Shown here piece after piece: positions 36,501 through 45,719 of a stretch of 64,000 bases of DNA; the first letter of the stretch is position 1; every line of letters begins with the position of its first letter. The DNA lies in assembly GCF_900111365.1 (NCBI RefSeq), contig NZ_FOGZ01000004.1, positions 62,001 to 126,000 of the forward strand, given 5' to 3'. A program made the position numbers and the translations under genes. The DNA comes from Propionibacterium cyclohexanicum (lineage in GTDB: Bacteria > Actinomycetota > Actinomycetes > Propionibacteriales > Propionibacteriaceae). The notes beneath the pieces were generated by a model. It was not told where the DNA came from, searched no databases, and saw nothing but the letters and a program-made list of their open reading frames with translations.

Positions 36501-39089
36501 TCACTCAGCCTGTTCGCCCGCCAGCCCGGCCAGCACATCGTCGAGCGCCTCGGGCTTGACGAGCACCTCGCGGGGCTTGCTGCCCTCGCTGGGCCCGACC
36601 ACCCCGCGAGTCTCCAGGATGTCCATGATCCGTCCTGCCTTCGCGAAGCCGATACGCAGCTTGCGTTGAAGCATCGACGTCGACCCGAGTTGTAGCTCGA
36701 CGACATGGCGGGCCGCCTCGAGCACCAGCTCGAGGTCGTCGCCGATGTCCTCGGCGACCTTCTTCTCGCCACCGGCCGGCGTCGTGACATCGTTGCGGTA
36801 GCTGGCCTCGAGCTGCCCCTTGACGCGGGCCACCACTTCGCGCACCTCGGCCTCGGTGACCCAGCTGCCCTGGACACGCTTGGGATTCGCCGCACCCATC
36901 GGCAAGAACAGTCCATCGCCTTGCCCGACGAGCTTTTCGGCGCCGGTCTGGTCGAGGATGACCCGCGAATCGGTCGCCGAGCTCGTGGCGAAGGCAAGCC
37001 GCGAGGGGATGTTGGCCTTGATGAGACCGGTGACCACGTCCACGGAGGGACGCTGGGTTGCCAACACGAGGTGGATTCCCGCCGCGCGCGCCAGCTGGGT
37101 GATCCGCACGATCGAGTCCTCGACATCACGGGGGGCGACCATCATGAGATCGCTGAGCTCATCCACCACCACGAGCAGATAGGGGTAGGCGGTGAGGACG
37201 CGCTCGGAACCGGCAGGAAGGGTCACCTGGCCGGCCCGTACGGCCTTGTTGAAATCATCGATGTGGCGGAATCCGAAGGCGGCCAGGTCGTCGTAGCGTC
37301 GCTCCATCTCCTGGACCACCCACTCCAGGGCCTGGGCGGCCTTCTTCGGATTGGTGATGATGGGGGTCACGAGGTGGGGGATGCCCTCGTACTGGTTGAG
37401 TTCGACACGTTTGGGATCGACCAGGATCATCCGCACCTCGTCGGGAGTGGCGCGCATCATGATCGAGGTGATCATCGAGTTCACGAAACTCGATTTGCCG
37501 GAGCCGGTGGCGCCCGCGACGAGCAGATGGGGCATCTTCGCGATATTGGCGAGGACGACGCGGCCCTGCACATCCTTGCCGAGGCCCACGACAAGAGGCT
37601 TGTCGCTGGCACGGGCCTGCGCGCTGCGCAGCACATCGCCGAGACTCACGACCTCCTTGTCCCGATTGGGGATCTCGATCCCGATCGCGGACTTGCCCGG
37701 TATGGGAGACAGAATCCGCACATCGGGCGAGGCCACCGCATAGGCGATGTTGCGGTGCAGCGCGGTGACCTTCTCCACCTTGACGCCGGAGCCGAGTTCC
37801 ACGACGTACTGGGTGACGGTCGGGCCGCGCGTGTAGCCACTGACCCGGGCATCGATGTCGAACTCGGAGAAGACCTCTTGCAGGGCCCCCACCACATGGT
37901 CTGATGCCTCGGTGCGGGCCTTGGGGGCCGATCCGGCCTTGAGCAGACCGAGTTCGGGCAGCACATACTGCACATCGCCGGACAGCTGCAGTTGCTCGAC
38001 GCGCGGTGCGGCCGGCAGGTGCTCCGGGGGCGCCAGATCCGGTGCCGACGCGGGTGCCTCGGCACTGACCGACGCCGCAGTGTCCCCGCCAGGGGCCTGG
38101 ACTGCCTCATGCGCCGTGGCCCCCGCCGTGGAAAGAGGATTCGCTGCGCCCTCTTGCTCCATCGAGGGCTCAGTCCGGCCCGGAGCGTGCCCCGCCGGCC
38201 CTGGGGGCAGGGGATCGGTGCGGGACGCAGAATCCCGCTCCTCGATGATGGGCGTGTCGAAGGCCTCGTCCACACCGAAACGCAGCCTGTCGGCCTCACG
38301 CCGGTCGCGTCGGGTCCGCATCCGCTCGCTGACCCCCGTGGCGAGTTCGCGCAGCTGGGCGATGATCTCGTGGATGGGTCGCCCCACGATCACCAGCAGG
38401 GCGAAGCCGATCAGGACGACGAGCAGCACGGCGGCGAACCAGGCCGGCACCAGCTGGGTGAGCATCGAGCTGGAGATGTAGCCGATGATGCCGCCATGGG
38501 CCCTCATGAGCTCAGGGGCGGCCGGTGTGGGCAGCGGTGTCACGGTGAGGTTGACCAGACCCAGCAGGCCCAGGCACAACAGCGACCAGCCGAGCACTTG
38601 ACGGCCGGCTGGACCATTGCGGCGCGGATCGCGAAGCGTGCGCCACGACATCGCCGCCAGCAGCACCGGGAGGACCGGGCTCAGCGCGCCGAACAGGCTG
38701 GAGACCGCCACCTCGACGCTGTGACCGAGGGGTCCAGGCAGTCCCACCCAGAATTGCGCCGCGACAAGCAGCGCGAGGACGAACAGCGCCAGGCCTGCGC
38801 CGTCGCGCCGCAGCGCGGGATCGCTGTCGCGGGCCGAACGGCCGATGCCGCGCACCAGGGCACCCAGACCGTGGGCAAGTCCGAGCCAGACCGCGACCAC
38901 ACCGCGCAGCACGGGATTGGGCCTGGGCGCGCGGCTGCGGGCCCGCCCGCCGTTCGAGGGCCGGGTGGACACGGATTTCTTCTTGCTTCCGCTCGGTCGC
39001 GTGCTCGTGGTGCGGCGCGAAGTGCTCTGGCTGCGCTTCGTGCTGCGTGTACCGCGAGTCCGCGTCGGGGAAGACGCGCGGGTCGCCAT
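36501..39089 (-). CDS. ftsK: DNA translocase FtsK
   Basis: Septum-anchored motor that pumps chromosome ends and aids dimer resolution (862 residues from MATRASS). Order: a basic, Ser/Thr-rich N-terminus (1-65), four hydrophobic segments (about 70-240), an Ala/Pro-rich linker (about 260-370), the alpha/beta motor with Walker [15 protein letters not shown] and Walker [14 protein letters not shown], and the gamma winged helix that reads KOPS ([20 protein letters not shown]). An in-frame ATG 15 codons upstream exists; neither start has an obvious ribosome site. First gene of ftsK-rimO-pgsA-cinA-clgR. Confidence 0.95.
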   Translation of the reverse strand: MATRASSPTRTRGTRSTKRSQSTSRRTTSTRPSGSKKKSVSTRPSNGGRARSRAPRPNPVLRGVVAVWLGLAHGLGALVRGIGRSARDSDPALRRDGAGLALFVLALLVAAQFWVGLPGPLGHSVEVAVSSLFGALSPVLPVLLAAMSWRTLRDPRRNGPAGRQVLGWSLLCLGLLGLVNLTVTPLPTPAAPELMRAHGGIIGYISSSMLTQLVPAWFAAVLLVVLIGFALLVIVGRPIHEIIAQLRELATGVSERMRTRRDRREADRLRFGVDEAFDTPIIEERDSASRTDPLPPGPAGHAPGRTEPSMEQEGAANPLSTAGATAHEAVQAPGGDTAASVSAEAPASAPDLAPPEHLPAAPRVEQLQLSGDVQYVLPELGLLKAGSAPKARTEASDHVVGALQEVFSEFDIDARVSGYTRGPTVTQYVVELGSGVKVEKVTALHRNIAYAVASPDVRILSPIPGKSAIGIEIPNRDKEVVSLGDVLRSAQARASDKPLVVGLGKDVQGRVVLANIAKMPHLLVAGATGSGKSSFVNSMITSIMMRATPDEVRMILVDPKRVELNQYEGIPHLVTPIITNPKKAAQALEWVVQEMERRYDDLAAFGFRHIDDFNKAVRAGQVTLPAGSERVLTAYPYLLVVVDELSDLMMVAPRDVEDSIVRITQLARAAGIHLVLATQRPSVDVVTGLIKANIPSRLAFATSSATDSRVILDQTGAEKLVGQGDGLFLPMGAANPKRVQGSWVTEAEVREVVARVKGQLEASYRNDVTTPAGGEKKVAEDIGDDLELVLEAARHVVELQLGSTSMLQRKLRIGFAKAGRIMDILETRGVVGPSEGSKPREVLVKPEALDDVLAGLAGEQAE

Positions 39090-39135
39090 GACACGCAGGC
39101 TACCCGGAGCCCGCCGGATCCACCGAGAACCCACG

Positions 39136-39204
39136 CCGCAGGCGTCCCAGACAGCGCGCCGCAGGCGTCCCAGACAGCGCGCCGCAGGCGTCCCAGACAG
39201 CGCG
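39136..39204. repeat. 23-bp tandem repeat, three perfect copies, between ftsK and thiL
   Basis: The 23-bp unit begins CCGCAGGCGTCCCAGACAGC and recurs without change at 39136, 39159 and 39182. The array starts 46 bp upstream of the ftsK start and ends 9 bp before the thiL stop. It codes for nothing I can support. As the copies are identical, the array is probably recent and likely variable between strains. Confidence 0.9.
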
Positions 39205-39212
39205 CCGCGCCA

Positions 39213-40193
39213 TCAACCTCGCCGGAAGTGCTCCCACCCGCTCGCGCCTTCGTGGGGGCGCCCGTCAACGGTCACCATTGGACCGGACTCATCGGCTTCG
39301 CGCACCGTGCCGATGCCCACCCACCCACTGGGCAGCTCCCCCATCGGGAAGCAGGCAGCCAGCGCATGGTCCTCACCGCCGGTGAGGACGAAGTCGAGGG
39401 GGTCCTTTCCCACCGCCGAGGCCACGGCGGCAACGGGTTCGGGAATCTCGAAGGCGGCCGTCTCCACGTCGATCCACACGCCCGAGGCCTGCGCCACGTG
39501 GTTGAGATCGGCCAGCAGCCCGTCGGAGATGTCGATCATCGCCGTCGCTCCCCCGAGGGCGGCGCGCCGGCCCTCCCCATAGGGCACGACCGGCACCCGC
39601 TGGGAGTCCACCGCGGCCCGCGGGCTGCGGAATCCCCTTCCCAGGGCGGTCAGCCCGGCAGCCGCCCAGCCGAGGCGTCCACATACTGCCACGACCTCAC
39701 CGGGCGTCGCCCCGGTGCGCAGCACGGGCTCCAGAGCACCGGTCTCGCCGATCACGGTGACACTGATGGTGATGTCGCGCGCCGAACTGGTGTCGCCCCC
39801 CACGAGCGCCAGCCCCGCGGTGTCCGCCTCGGCGCGGAAACCGGCAGCGAAGTCCTTCACCCAGCGCACGGGCAGGTCGCCTGGCACACCCAGGCTCATG
39901 ACGACGGCGACCGGTGTGGCCCCCATCGCCTCGATATCGGCGGCATTGACAGCGACGCTCTTGCGTCCGATCTCGGTGGCGCTGGACCAATCGCGCCGAA
40001 AGTGCACTCCCTCGATGAGGATGTCGGTGCTCGTGACCGCCGAGCCGTTGATCAGATAGACGGCCGAGTCATCGCCGGGCCCCACGGAGACGGCCGGGGT
40101 ACGGCTCAGTCCCCGGATGATGTTGGCGATGAGGCCGAATTCCCCGATGTCGGCGACTGTCTGTTCGGCGGATGATGGTGTGCTTCGCGGCAT
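39213..40193 (-). CDS. thiL: Thiamine-monophosphate kinase
   Basis: Phosphorylates thiamine monophosphate to the active cofactor thiamine diphosphate. 326 residues from MPRSTPSSAEQ (ATG 40193). Family motifs: GEFGLIANI, GPGDDSAVY, STDILIEGVHFRRDW, NAADIEAMGATP and VGGDTSSA, all Mg-ATP or substrate contacts of the PurM-like fold. It follows ddl by 63 bp, the usual actinobacterial pairing. No thiamine riboswitch is visible. Confidence 0.95.
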   Translation of the reverse strand: MPRSTPSSAEQTVADIGEFGLIANIIRGLSRTPAVSVGPGDDSAVYLINGSAVTSTDILIEGVHFRRDWSSATEIGRKSVAVNAADIEAMGATPVAVVMSLGVPGDLPVRWVKDFAAGFRAEADTAGLALVGGDTSSARDITISVTVIGETGALEPVLRTGATPGEVVAVCGRLGWAAAGLTALGRGFRSPRAAVDSQRVPVVPYGEGRRAALGGATAMIDISDGLLADLNHVAQASGVWIDVETAAFEIPEPVAAVASAVGKDPLDFVLTGGEDHALAACFPMGELPSGWVGIGTVREADESGPMVTVDGRPHEGASGWEHFRRG

Positions 40194-40256
40194 GAGGCAC
40201 ACGCTAGCGTTCGCACGGCGTGCTGTCGTCCGGTGATTTTTCCGCCTGCCGTCGGC

Positions 40257-41384
40257 TCAGCGCAAGACCGTCGACGGGCGCGCCAGCGCGGCGTCGATGA
40301 GCCGGTCGATGAGCTGCGGGTACTCGATGCCCGAGGCTCGCCACAGGCTCGGGTACATCGACAGCGCGGTGAACCCGGGCAGTGTATTGATCTCGTTGAC
40401 GAAGACCTCGCCATCGGGCATGAGGAAGAGGTCCACCCGGGCCAATCCCTCGCAGTCGAGTGCCGTGAAACAGCGCACGGCGAGCTCCTGGACGCGCCGA
40501 CGCGCCGCGTCATCCATGGGTGCCGGCACGCGAAGCTCGACCTCCCCGTGCGGCAGGTACTTCGCCTTGTAGTCGTAGAAGCCATCGTTTGCGTGCATGG
40601 CGATCTCGCCGGGCACGGAGGCCTGCGGCTCACCGGGCACCGCCTCGAGCACCGCGCACTCGACCTCGCGTCCGCCTACGATGCCCTGCTCCACGATGAC
40701 CTTCGGGTCGAATCTGCGGGCGTGCTCGATGGCCTCGGGCAAGTTCTGGGGCTCGGCGACCCTGGCGATGCCGACCGAGGAACCGCCCCGGGAGGGCTTG
40801 ACGTAGACCGGGAAGCGCAGCTCCTCACGGATCCGCGTGAGCAGCTCGTCGGAATGCCGAGGCCACTGGTGCGAGCCGATCGCGAGCCACGGGCCCACCG
40901 GAATGCCGGCCTGCTGGAAGCAGATCCTCATGAACTGCTTGTCCATGCCGATCGCGCTGCTCGTGACGCCGCAGCCGACATAGCGCAGGCCCAGCATCTC
41001 GAAGTAGCCCTCGATGGTGCCGTCCTCGGCGTAGGCCCCGTGCATGAGGGGAAAGGCCAGGTCGATGGGCGTCTCCTCGGACAACCGCTGGCCGTCGATG
41101 CTCGCGAGGCGCACCCCCTCTGCGCCGCGCACCAGCACTGCTGCGGGCCGGTGCGGATCGACCACCGGCAGCTGCTCGCCCACCACCTGAAGGGCACGGA
41201 TCTCCTCTGGACGGTAGCGATGCCAGATGCCCGACTTGTCGATACCGATTCCGTGCACCTCGTAGCGGGAGGTGTCCATGGCGCCGAGCGCCGCGGCCGC
41301 CGTGAGGCAGGACACCTCGTGCTCGGTGGACTGCCCCCCGAAGACGACGGCAATGCTGATCCGCTCATTGAGCTGTCCGGGCAT
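40257..41384 (-). CDS. ddl: D-alanine--D-alanine ligase
   Basis: ATP-grasp enzyme joining two D-alanines for peptidoglycan precursors. 375 residues from MPGQLNERISIAVVFGG (ATG 41384, GAGAGGA upstream); the frame is open to 41456 without family similarity. Motifs: FGGQSTEHEVSCLTA, HGAYAEDGTIEGYFE, KPSRGGSSVGIARV and the metal site FVNEINTLPGFT. The Y-type ligase loop suggests D-Ala-D-Ala, not D-Ala-D-Lac. 68 bp lie between plsC and this gene. Confidence 0.95.
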   Translation of the reverse strand: MPGQLNERISIAVVFGGQSTEHEVSCLTAAAALGAMDTSRYEVHGIGIDKSGIWHRYRPEEIRALQVVGEQLPVVDPHRPAAVLVRGAEGVRLASIDGQRLSEETPIDLAFPLMHGAYAEDGTIEGYFEMLGLRYVGCGVTSSAIGMDKQFMRICFQQAGIPVGPWLAIGSHQWPRHSDELLTRIREELRFPVYVKPSRGGSSVGIARVAEPQNLPEAIEHARRFDPKVIVEQGIVGGREVECAVLEAVPGEPQASVPGEIAMHANDGFYDYKAKYLPHGEVELRVPAPMDDAARRRVQELAVRCFTALDCEGLARVDLFLMPDGEVFVNEINTLPGFTALSMYPSLWRASGIEYPQLIDRLIDAALARPSTVLR

Positions 41385-41452
41385 GGATTCCTCTCGGTTG
41401 GACGACCTGACAAGACTAGTGAGGTCCGCGCCGCGGCGGGACCTGACTTCGG

Positions 41453-42271
41453 TCACAGCACGGCGGCCTGCACGTCGACGCGTTCGCGCCGGCCCGGATG
41501 CCAGCGCCCTGCGGGAGGTTCGAGCCCTCTGACCCGGCTGACCTCGGCAGTGATGGCATTCATGATCCGGGTGGTGGCCTCGAAGACGGCGTGCCGGTCA
41601 TGGTCGCCTTCGCCCAGTCCGGCGAGATCGACCAGTGGACCGGCCGAGACGGTGACATCCGTGGCAGGCAGCAGGTGGACCGGCCGCTTGTGACGCGGCG
41701 GGACGATGAAGTTGGCACCCCACTGACCGATCGGCAGCACGGGCGCGCCGGTCTCCAGGGCAAGCCTGGCCGCCCCGGTGTGCCCGGCCATCGGCCACTC
41801 GTCGGGGTCGTAGGTGAAGGTGCCCTCGGGATAGACGATGACGGCCAGTCCCTGGTCGAGACGCTCGCGGGCGGTGCGCAGCGAGTCTGCCGCGCTGATG
41901 GATCCGCGGGTCACCGGGATCTGCTCGAGGGCGCGCAGCAGGGTGCCCAGACCACGGACCTCGAACAGATTGGCCCGGGCGAGGAAATGCGGCCATCGTC
42001 CCGAGTAGGCCAGATAATGGCCGACGATCACCGGGTCGAGCGAGCAGATGTGATTGGGGACGACGATGAGCGGGCCGGCAGCGGGCACGCGGTCCTGGTT
42101 GAGATAGTGCAGATGGGTGAACGGCGCCAGAAGTGCGGTCGCGGCATGAGCACACCAGGCGAAGGATCGATTGGCCGGCTCGTGGTTGACTCGTCCGAGT
42201 CTTCCGGCATACCGCCGTCTTCCCGGCGCTGGTCGTCCGGGCGGCTGCGAGATCGTGCTCATGGCCGACAT
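41453..42271 (-). CDS. 1-acyl-sn-glycerol-3-phosphate acyltransferase (PlsC-type)
   Basis: Membrane-associated acyltransferase making phosphatidic acid. About 272 residues; the start is MSAM (42271) or the ATG three codons later (42262), neither with a good ribosome site. The HX4D catalytic motif is NHICSLDP, and the substrate-binding motif is YPEGTFTYDPDEWP. One hydrophobic stretch near residue 45. In many actinobacteria the genes plsC-gpsA-ddl-thiL are consecutive; gpsA is missing here. No second domain. Confidence 0.87.
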   Translation of the reverse strand: MSAMSTISQPPGRPAPGRRRYAGRLGRVNHEPANRSFAWCAHAATALLAPFTHLHYLNQDRVPAAGPLIVVPNHICSLDPVIVGHYLAYSGRWPHFLARANLFEVRGLGTLLRALEQIPVTRGSISAADSLRTARERLDQGLAVIVYPEGTFTYDPDEWPMAGHTGAARLALETGAPVLPIGQWGANFIVPPRHKRPVHLLPATDVTVSAGPLVDLAGLGEGDHDRHAVFEATTRIMNAITAEVSRVRGLEPPAGRWHPGRRERVDVQAAVL

Positions 42272-42335
42272 TGTGCCAGCGCCGTCCTCCTCGCGTCCCG
42301 GGCGCCCGCGGTATGCGGGAGCCCGGCGGCCGGTG

Positions 42336-42932
42336 TCAGGCTGCTTCGGGAGTGGTGGGCTTGAAGCTGGGGCGGCGCGCCTCGTACGCGTCGATGTTGT
42401 CGGCGTGGCGCAGCGTGATGGCGATATCGTCGAGGCCTTCGAGCAGACGATGCCTGGTGTAGTCGTCGACGGCGAAATCCACCATGAGATCGCCCGCCGT
42501 GACGGTGCGGGCCACCAGGTCAACGGTGATGGCCTCGCCGGGACGGGTCTCGGCGAAGTCCCACAGCCGGCTCACCTGCTCAGGAGCCAGGGTTGCCAGG
42601 AGCAGTCCGGACTTGCCGGCGTTGCCGCGGAAGATGTCGCCGAAACGCGAGCCGATCACGACCTTGAAGCCGTAATTCTGCAGGGCCCACACGGCGTGCT
42701 CGCGCGATGAGCCGGTGCCGAAGTCGGGGCCGACGACGAGGATGGTGCCGTGGCGATAGGCAGGCTGGTTGAGCACGAAGTCCGGGTCGTCGCGCCAGCT
42801 CTTGAACAACCCGTCCTCGAAACCGCTGCGGGTGATGCGCTTGAGGTAGACGGCGGGGATGATCTGGTCGGTGTCCACATTGCTGCGACGCAGCGGTACG
42901 GGGATTCCGGTGTGTACGGAGAACTTGTCCAT
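42336..42932 (-). CDS. leuD: 3-isopropylmalate dehydratase small subunit
   Basis: Small (swivel) subunit of isopropylmalate isomerase, 198 residues. Motifs: [20 protein letters not shown], the [14 protein letters not shown] phosphate-binding loop and [10 protein letters not shown]-like [15 protein letters not shown]. It is 27 bp downstream of leuC. With citramalate-derived substrates the same enzyme serves the isoleucine branch started by CimA (47606-49219). Confidence 0.95.
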   Translation of the reverse strand: MDKFSVHTGIPVPLRRSNVDTDQIIPAVYLKRITRSGFEDGLFKSWRDDPDFVLNQPAYRHGTILVVGPDFGTGSSREHAVWALQNYGFKVVIGSRFGDIFRGNAGKSGLLLATLAPEQVSRLWDFAETRPGEAITVDLVARTVTAGDLMVDFAVDDYTRHRLLEGLDDIAITLRHADNIDAYEARRPSFKPTTPEAA

Positions 42933-42959
42933 GTCAGATTCCTTCTGTTCCGCGTGGGA

Positions 42960-44369
42960 CTACGACAGATCGGCCGGAGCAGCCAGATGGCCCGCCACGG
43001 CGGTGGCGGCGGCGACCGCTGGGCTCACCAGGTGCGTCCGTCCACCACGGCCCTGGCGCCCTTCGAAATTACGGTTCGAGGTGGATGCGCTGCGCTCCCC
43101 GGGGGCCAGCTTGTCCGGATTCATGGCCAGGCACATCGAACATCCCGCGTGGCGCCACTCGGCTCCGGCGTCGATGAAGATCTGGTCGAGGCCCTCGGTC
43201 ATGGCCTGCGCGCGCACCGAATCGGAGCCGGGCACTACGAGCATTCGGACACCGGGAGCCACCTTGTGGCCCTTGATGACGGCTGCTGCGGCCCGCAGGT
43301 CTTCGATGCGCCCGTTCGTGCACGAGCCGAGGAAGACTGTGTCGACGTGGATCTCGCGCAGCGGCGTGCCGGCCTTCAGGTCCATGTACTCCAGCGCCCG
43401 GCGGGCAGCCACGCGTTGCACCTCGCTGGCGAAGCTGCTGGGGTCGGGCACCGTGGCATCCAGCGGAACGCCCTGCCCGGGGTTGGTGCCCCAGGTGACG
43501 AAGGGCGTCAGGCTGGCTGCATCGAGCACCACCTCGGCGTCGTAGCTGGCGTCGGGGTCGGAGCGCAGACTCGTCCAGTACTCGACGGCATCGTCCCATT
43601 CGGCACCCTTGGGGGCGTGGGGCCGGCCCTTGAGATAGGCGAAGGTGGTGGCATCGGGCGCGATGAGCCCGGCCTTGGCACCCCATTCGATGGACATATT
43701 GCAGATCGTCATACGCCCTTCCATCGACATCGCCTCGATGGCCTCACCGCGGTACTCGGCGATGTATCCCTGCCCACCGCCGGTGCCCACCTGTGCGATG
43801 AGGGCGAGCACGAGATCCTTGGGGGTGACGCCGTGCGGGAGGCGTCCCTTCACTGTGACGGCCATCGTCTTGGGCCGCGCCTGGGGCAGCGTCTGGGTGG
43901 CTAGCACGTGCTCCACCTCGCTGGTGCCTATCCCGAAGGCGAGTGCGCCGAACGCGCCGTGGGTGGCGGTGTGCGAGTCGCCGCAGACGATCGTCATACC
44001 CGGTTGGGTGAGCCCCAGCTGGGGACCCATCACGTGGACGATGCCCTGCTGCGTGTCGCCCAGGGGGTGCAGCGGGACGCCGAACTCCTGGCAGTTCTTG
44101 CGCAGTGTCTCGACCTGGGTCCGCGAGACCGGATCGGCGATCGGCCGGTCGATGTCCACAGTGGGGATGTTGTGGTCCTCGGTGGCCACCGTCAGCTCGG
44201 GACGCCGCACGGGCCGGCCCGCCTGACGCAACCCTTCGAATGCCTGGGGACTCGTCACCTCGTGCACCAGATGCAAATCGATGTAGAGCAGATCGGGCTC
44301 CCCCGCGCCGCGCCATACCGTGTGATCGTCCCAGATCTTCTCCACCAGAGTCCGTGCCATGGGCGTCAT
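42960..44369 (-). CDS. leuC: 3-isopropylmalate dehydratase large subunit
   Basis: Aconitase-fold subunit carrying the [4Fe-4S] cluster (469 residues). Cluster cysteines are in [13 protein letters not shown] and [12 protein letters not shown], and the substrate loops [14 protein letters not shown] and [15 protein letters not shown] are intact. The start could be MTPMART (44369) or the [13 protein letters not shown] three codons later. It is divergent from the IclR-type regulator with only 44 bp between starts, so both promoters and operators must overlap. Confidence 0.95.
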   Translation of the reverse strand: MTPMARTLVEKIWDDHTVWRGAGEPDLLYIDLHLVHEVTSPQAFEGLRQAGRPVRRPELTVATEDHNIPTVDIDRPIADPVSRTQVETLRKNCQEFGVPLHPLGDTQQGIVHVMGPQLGLTQPGMTIVCGDSHTATHGAFGALAFGIGTSEVEHVLATQTLPQARPKTMAVTVKGRLPHGVTPKDLVLALIAQVGTGGGQGYIAEYRGEAIEAMSMEGRMTICNMSIEWGAKAGLIAPDATTFAYLKGRPHAPKGAEWDDAVEYWTSLRSDPDASYDAEVVLDAASLTPFVTWGTNPGQGVPLDATVPDPSSFASEVQRVAARRALEYMDLKAGTPLREIHVDTVFLGSCTNGRIEDLRAAAAVIKGHKVAPGVRMLVVPGSDSVRAQAMTEGLDQIFIDAGAEWRHAGCSMCLAMNPDKLAPGERSASTSNRNFEGRQGRGGRTHLVSPAVAAATAVAGHLAAPADLS

Positions 44370-44394
44370 TATCGCTCTGGACATACCAAAATGC

Positions 44395-44408
44395 GAGATG
44401 GTAATCTC
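44395..44408. promoter_or_regulatory. Operator candidate between leuC and IclR regulator
   Basis: GAGATGGTAATCTC is a perfect 5-bp inverted repeat (GAGAT/ATCTC) with a 4-bp spacer, 5 bp before the regulator's ATG and 26 bp before the leuC start. It has the symmetry expected of an IclR dimer site and sits where it would affect both genes. The binding site of LtbR in corynebacteria has a related GARAT-like core; binding here is inference. Confidence 0.5.
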
Positions 44409-44413
44409 ACCCT

Positions 44414-45142
44414 ATGGACAACACGAGTGGTGTCGGGGTTCTCGACAAAGCAGCACTGGTGCTCACCGCGCTGGAACAGGGTCCCACGACTCTGGCTGGC
44501 CTGGTGCAGGCGACCGGTCTGGCACGGCCCACTGCCCACCGCCTCGCCGTGGCCTTGGAACATCATCGCCTGGTGGGGCGCGATCTGCAAGGGCGTTTCG
44601 TGCTCGGACCACGACTGGTCGAGCTTGCTTCGGCGGCCGGGGAGGATCGCCTGCTGGCGACTGCCGGTCCCATCCTCGCCAGATTGCGGGACATCACCGG
44701 CGAGTCCTCCCAGCTCTTCCGCAGACAGGGGGACATCCGGATCTGCGCCGCCGCGGCCGAGCGTCCCTCGGGACTTCGCGACACGATCCCGGTAGGCGCG
44801 CAGGTGACGATGAATGCGGGGTCGGCAGCACAGGTGCTGCTCGCCTGGGAGGACTCGGACCGGATCAGGGAGGGCCTGGCCTCAGCCACCTTCTCGGCGG
44901 TGGCCCTGAACACCGTGCGCCGGCGCGGCTGGGCCCAGTCGGTGGGTGAACGTGAGCCCGGTGTTGCCTCGGTCTCGGCGCCGGTGCGCTCCCCCGGCGG
45001 GAAGGTCATCGCCGCCGTCTCGGTGTCCGGTCCCATCGAGCGTCTCACCCGCCAGCCGGGGCGTCTCCACGCACCTGCGGTGATCGCGGCAGCGGAGCGG
45101 CTGTCTGAGGTCTTGCGCCGTGCCGGCGGCGAAGAGCACTGA
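44414..45142 (+). CDS. ltbR: IclR-family regulator of leucine genes (LtbR-like)
   Basis: Transcription factor of 242 residues: winged HTH (about 8-70, TTLAGLVQATGLARPTAHRL) and an IclR effector domain (about 90-235, with VGAQVTMNAGSAAQVLLAWE and SVSAPVRSPGGKVIAAVSVSG). Divergence from leuCD is the hallmark of LtbR, the corynebacterial repressor of leuB and leuCD that also affects tryptophan genes. A short intergenic palindrome is a fitting site. The effector is unknown. Confidence 0.85.
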   Translation: MDNTSGVGVLDKAALVLTALEQGPTTLAGLVQATGLARPTAHRLAVALEHHRLVGRDLQGRFVLGPRLVELASAAGEDRLLATAGPILARLRDITGESSQLFRRQGDIRICAAAAERPSGLRDTIPVGAQVTMNAGSAAQVLLAWEDSDRIREGLASATFSAVALNTVRRRGWAQSVGEREPGVASVSAPVRSPGGKVIAAVSVSGPIERLTRQPGRLHAPAVIAAAERLSEVLRRAGGEEH

Positions 45143-45343
45143 GCGCACCACCTCGCGGCACCGACCAGAAATGCCGCCACAGCTGGAGGCTTTGGCCGGT
45201 CATGCCCGCCTGCCACATCGGAGAACCGGCATAGCCAGCACCACCGAGTTCGCCCGGGTCGACTCGGTGGGTTTCCAGGCTCGCGTAGACCCATTACGCG
45301 TCCATGCGATACGCACAGACTCGACACGCAGGGTCACCGACAC

Positions 45344-45379
45344 GTCGAGGGGCCCCGCGTGCCCGCGGGGCCCCTCGAC
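45344..45379. terminator. 16-bp perfect GC hairpin (bidirectional terminator)
   Basis: GTCGAGGGGCCCCGCG (45344-45359) and CGCGGGGCCCCTCGAC (45364-45379) are exact complements around a 4-nt loop. It lies 24 bp beyond the 3' end of tRNA-Glu (minus strand) and 201 bp beyond the ltbR stop (plus strand). There is no T-run on either side. The remaining sequence from 45143 shows no gene. Confidence 0.7.
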
Positions 45380-45402
45380 ACATCATCTGCCCTGACATCA
45401 CC

Positions 45403-45478
45403 TGGTAGCCCCGAGCGGATTCGAACCGCCGTTTCAGCCTTGAGAGGGCCGCGTGCTAGGCCGCTACACAACGGGGCC
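45403..45478 (-). tRNA. tRNA-Glu (anticodon CTC)
   Basis: Complete 76-nt cloverleaf on the minus strand. Acceptor GGCCCCG pairs with CGGGGCT (one G-U), the anticodon loop is CTCTCAA with CTC at 34-36, the T arm is GGCGGTTCGAATCCGCT, and the 3' CCA is encoded. It follows tRNA-Gln by 105 bp in the same orientation and is ended by the strong hairpin at 45344-45379. CTC reads GAG, the dominant Glu codon in this GC-rich genome. Confidence 0.95.
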
Positions 45479-45583
45479 AGGTACTTTCTTGTTCACTTGT
45501 ACCGCTGGTTCAGCCGAATCGACTGCTGCTCCACCACGGTTGCCGCCCACCGGCCCCGCCCTTGGGCGGAAACCCGATGTGCG

Positions 45584-45655
45584 CTGGGGTACCAGGACTC
45601 GAACCTGGACTGACGGAACCAGAATCCGGCGGGCTGCCAATTACCCCATACCCCA
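45584..45655 (-). tRNA. tRNA-Gln (anticodon CTG)
   Basis: 72-nt cloverleaf on the minus strand: acceptor TGGGGTA pairs with TACCCCA, the anticodon loop is TTCTGGT with CTG at 34-36, and the T arm is CCAGGTTCGAGTCCTGG. CCA is not encoded, unlike the neighbouring tRNA-Glu. It lies 64 bp after the CAAX-protease gene and is read in the same direction, so the two tRNAs may be transcribed together from a promoter just upstream or as read-through. Confidence 0.94.
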
Positions 45656-45719
45656 AATGCGCTTGCGGTCCCCCGCGTCGGCAACGTCCACAGACTCTAG
45701 TGGATACAGCCCCATGAGA

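Noticed and set aside
39090-39212. Small gene encoded by the 23-bp repeats
   Set aside because: A 23-bp unit shifts frame in each copy, and no start with ribosome site is present.
37992-40175. 727-codon plus-strand open frame opposite ftsK and thiL
   Set aside because: Antisense shadow of two certain genes; its Arg/His/Gln-rich composition is an artefact of reverse-strand reading.
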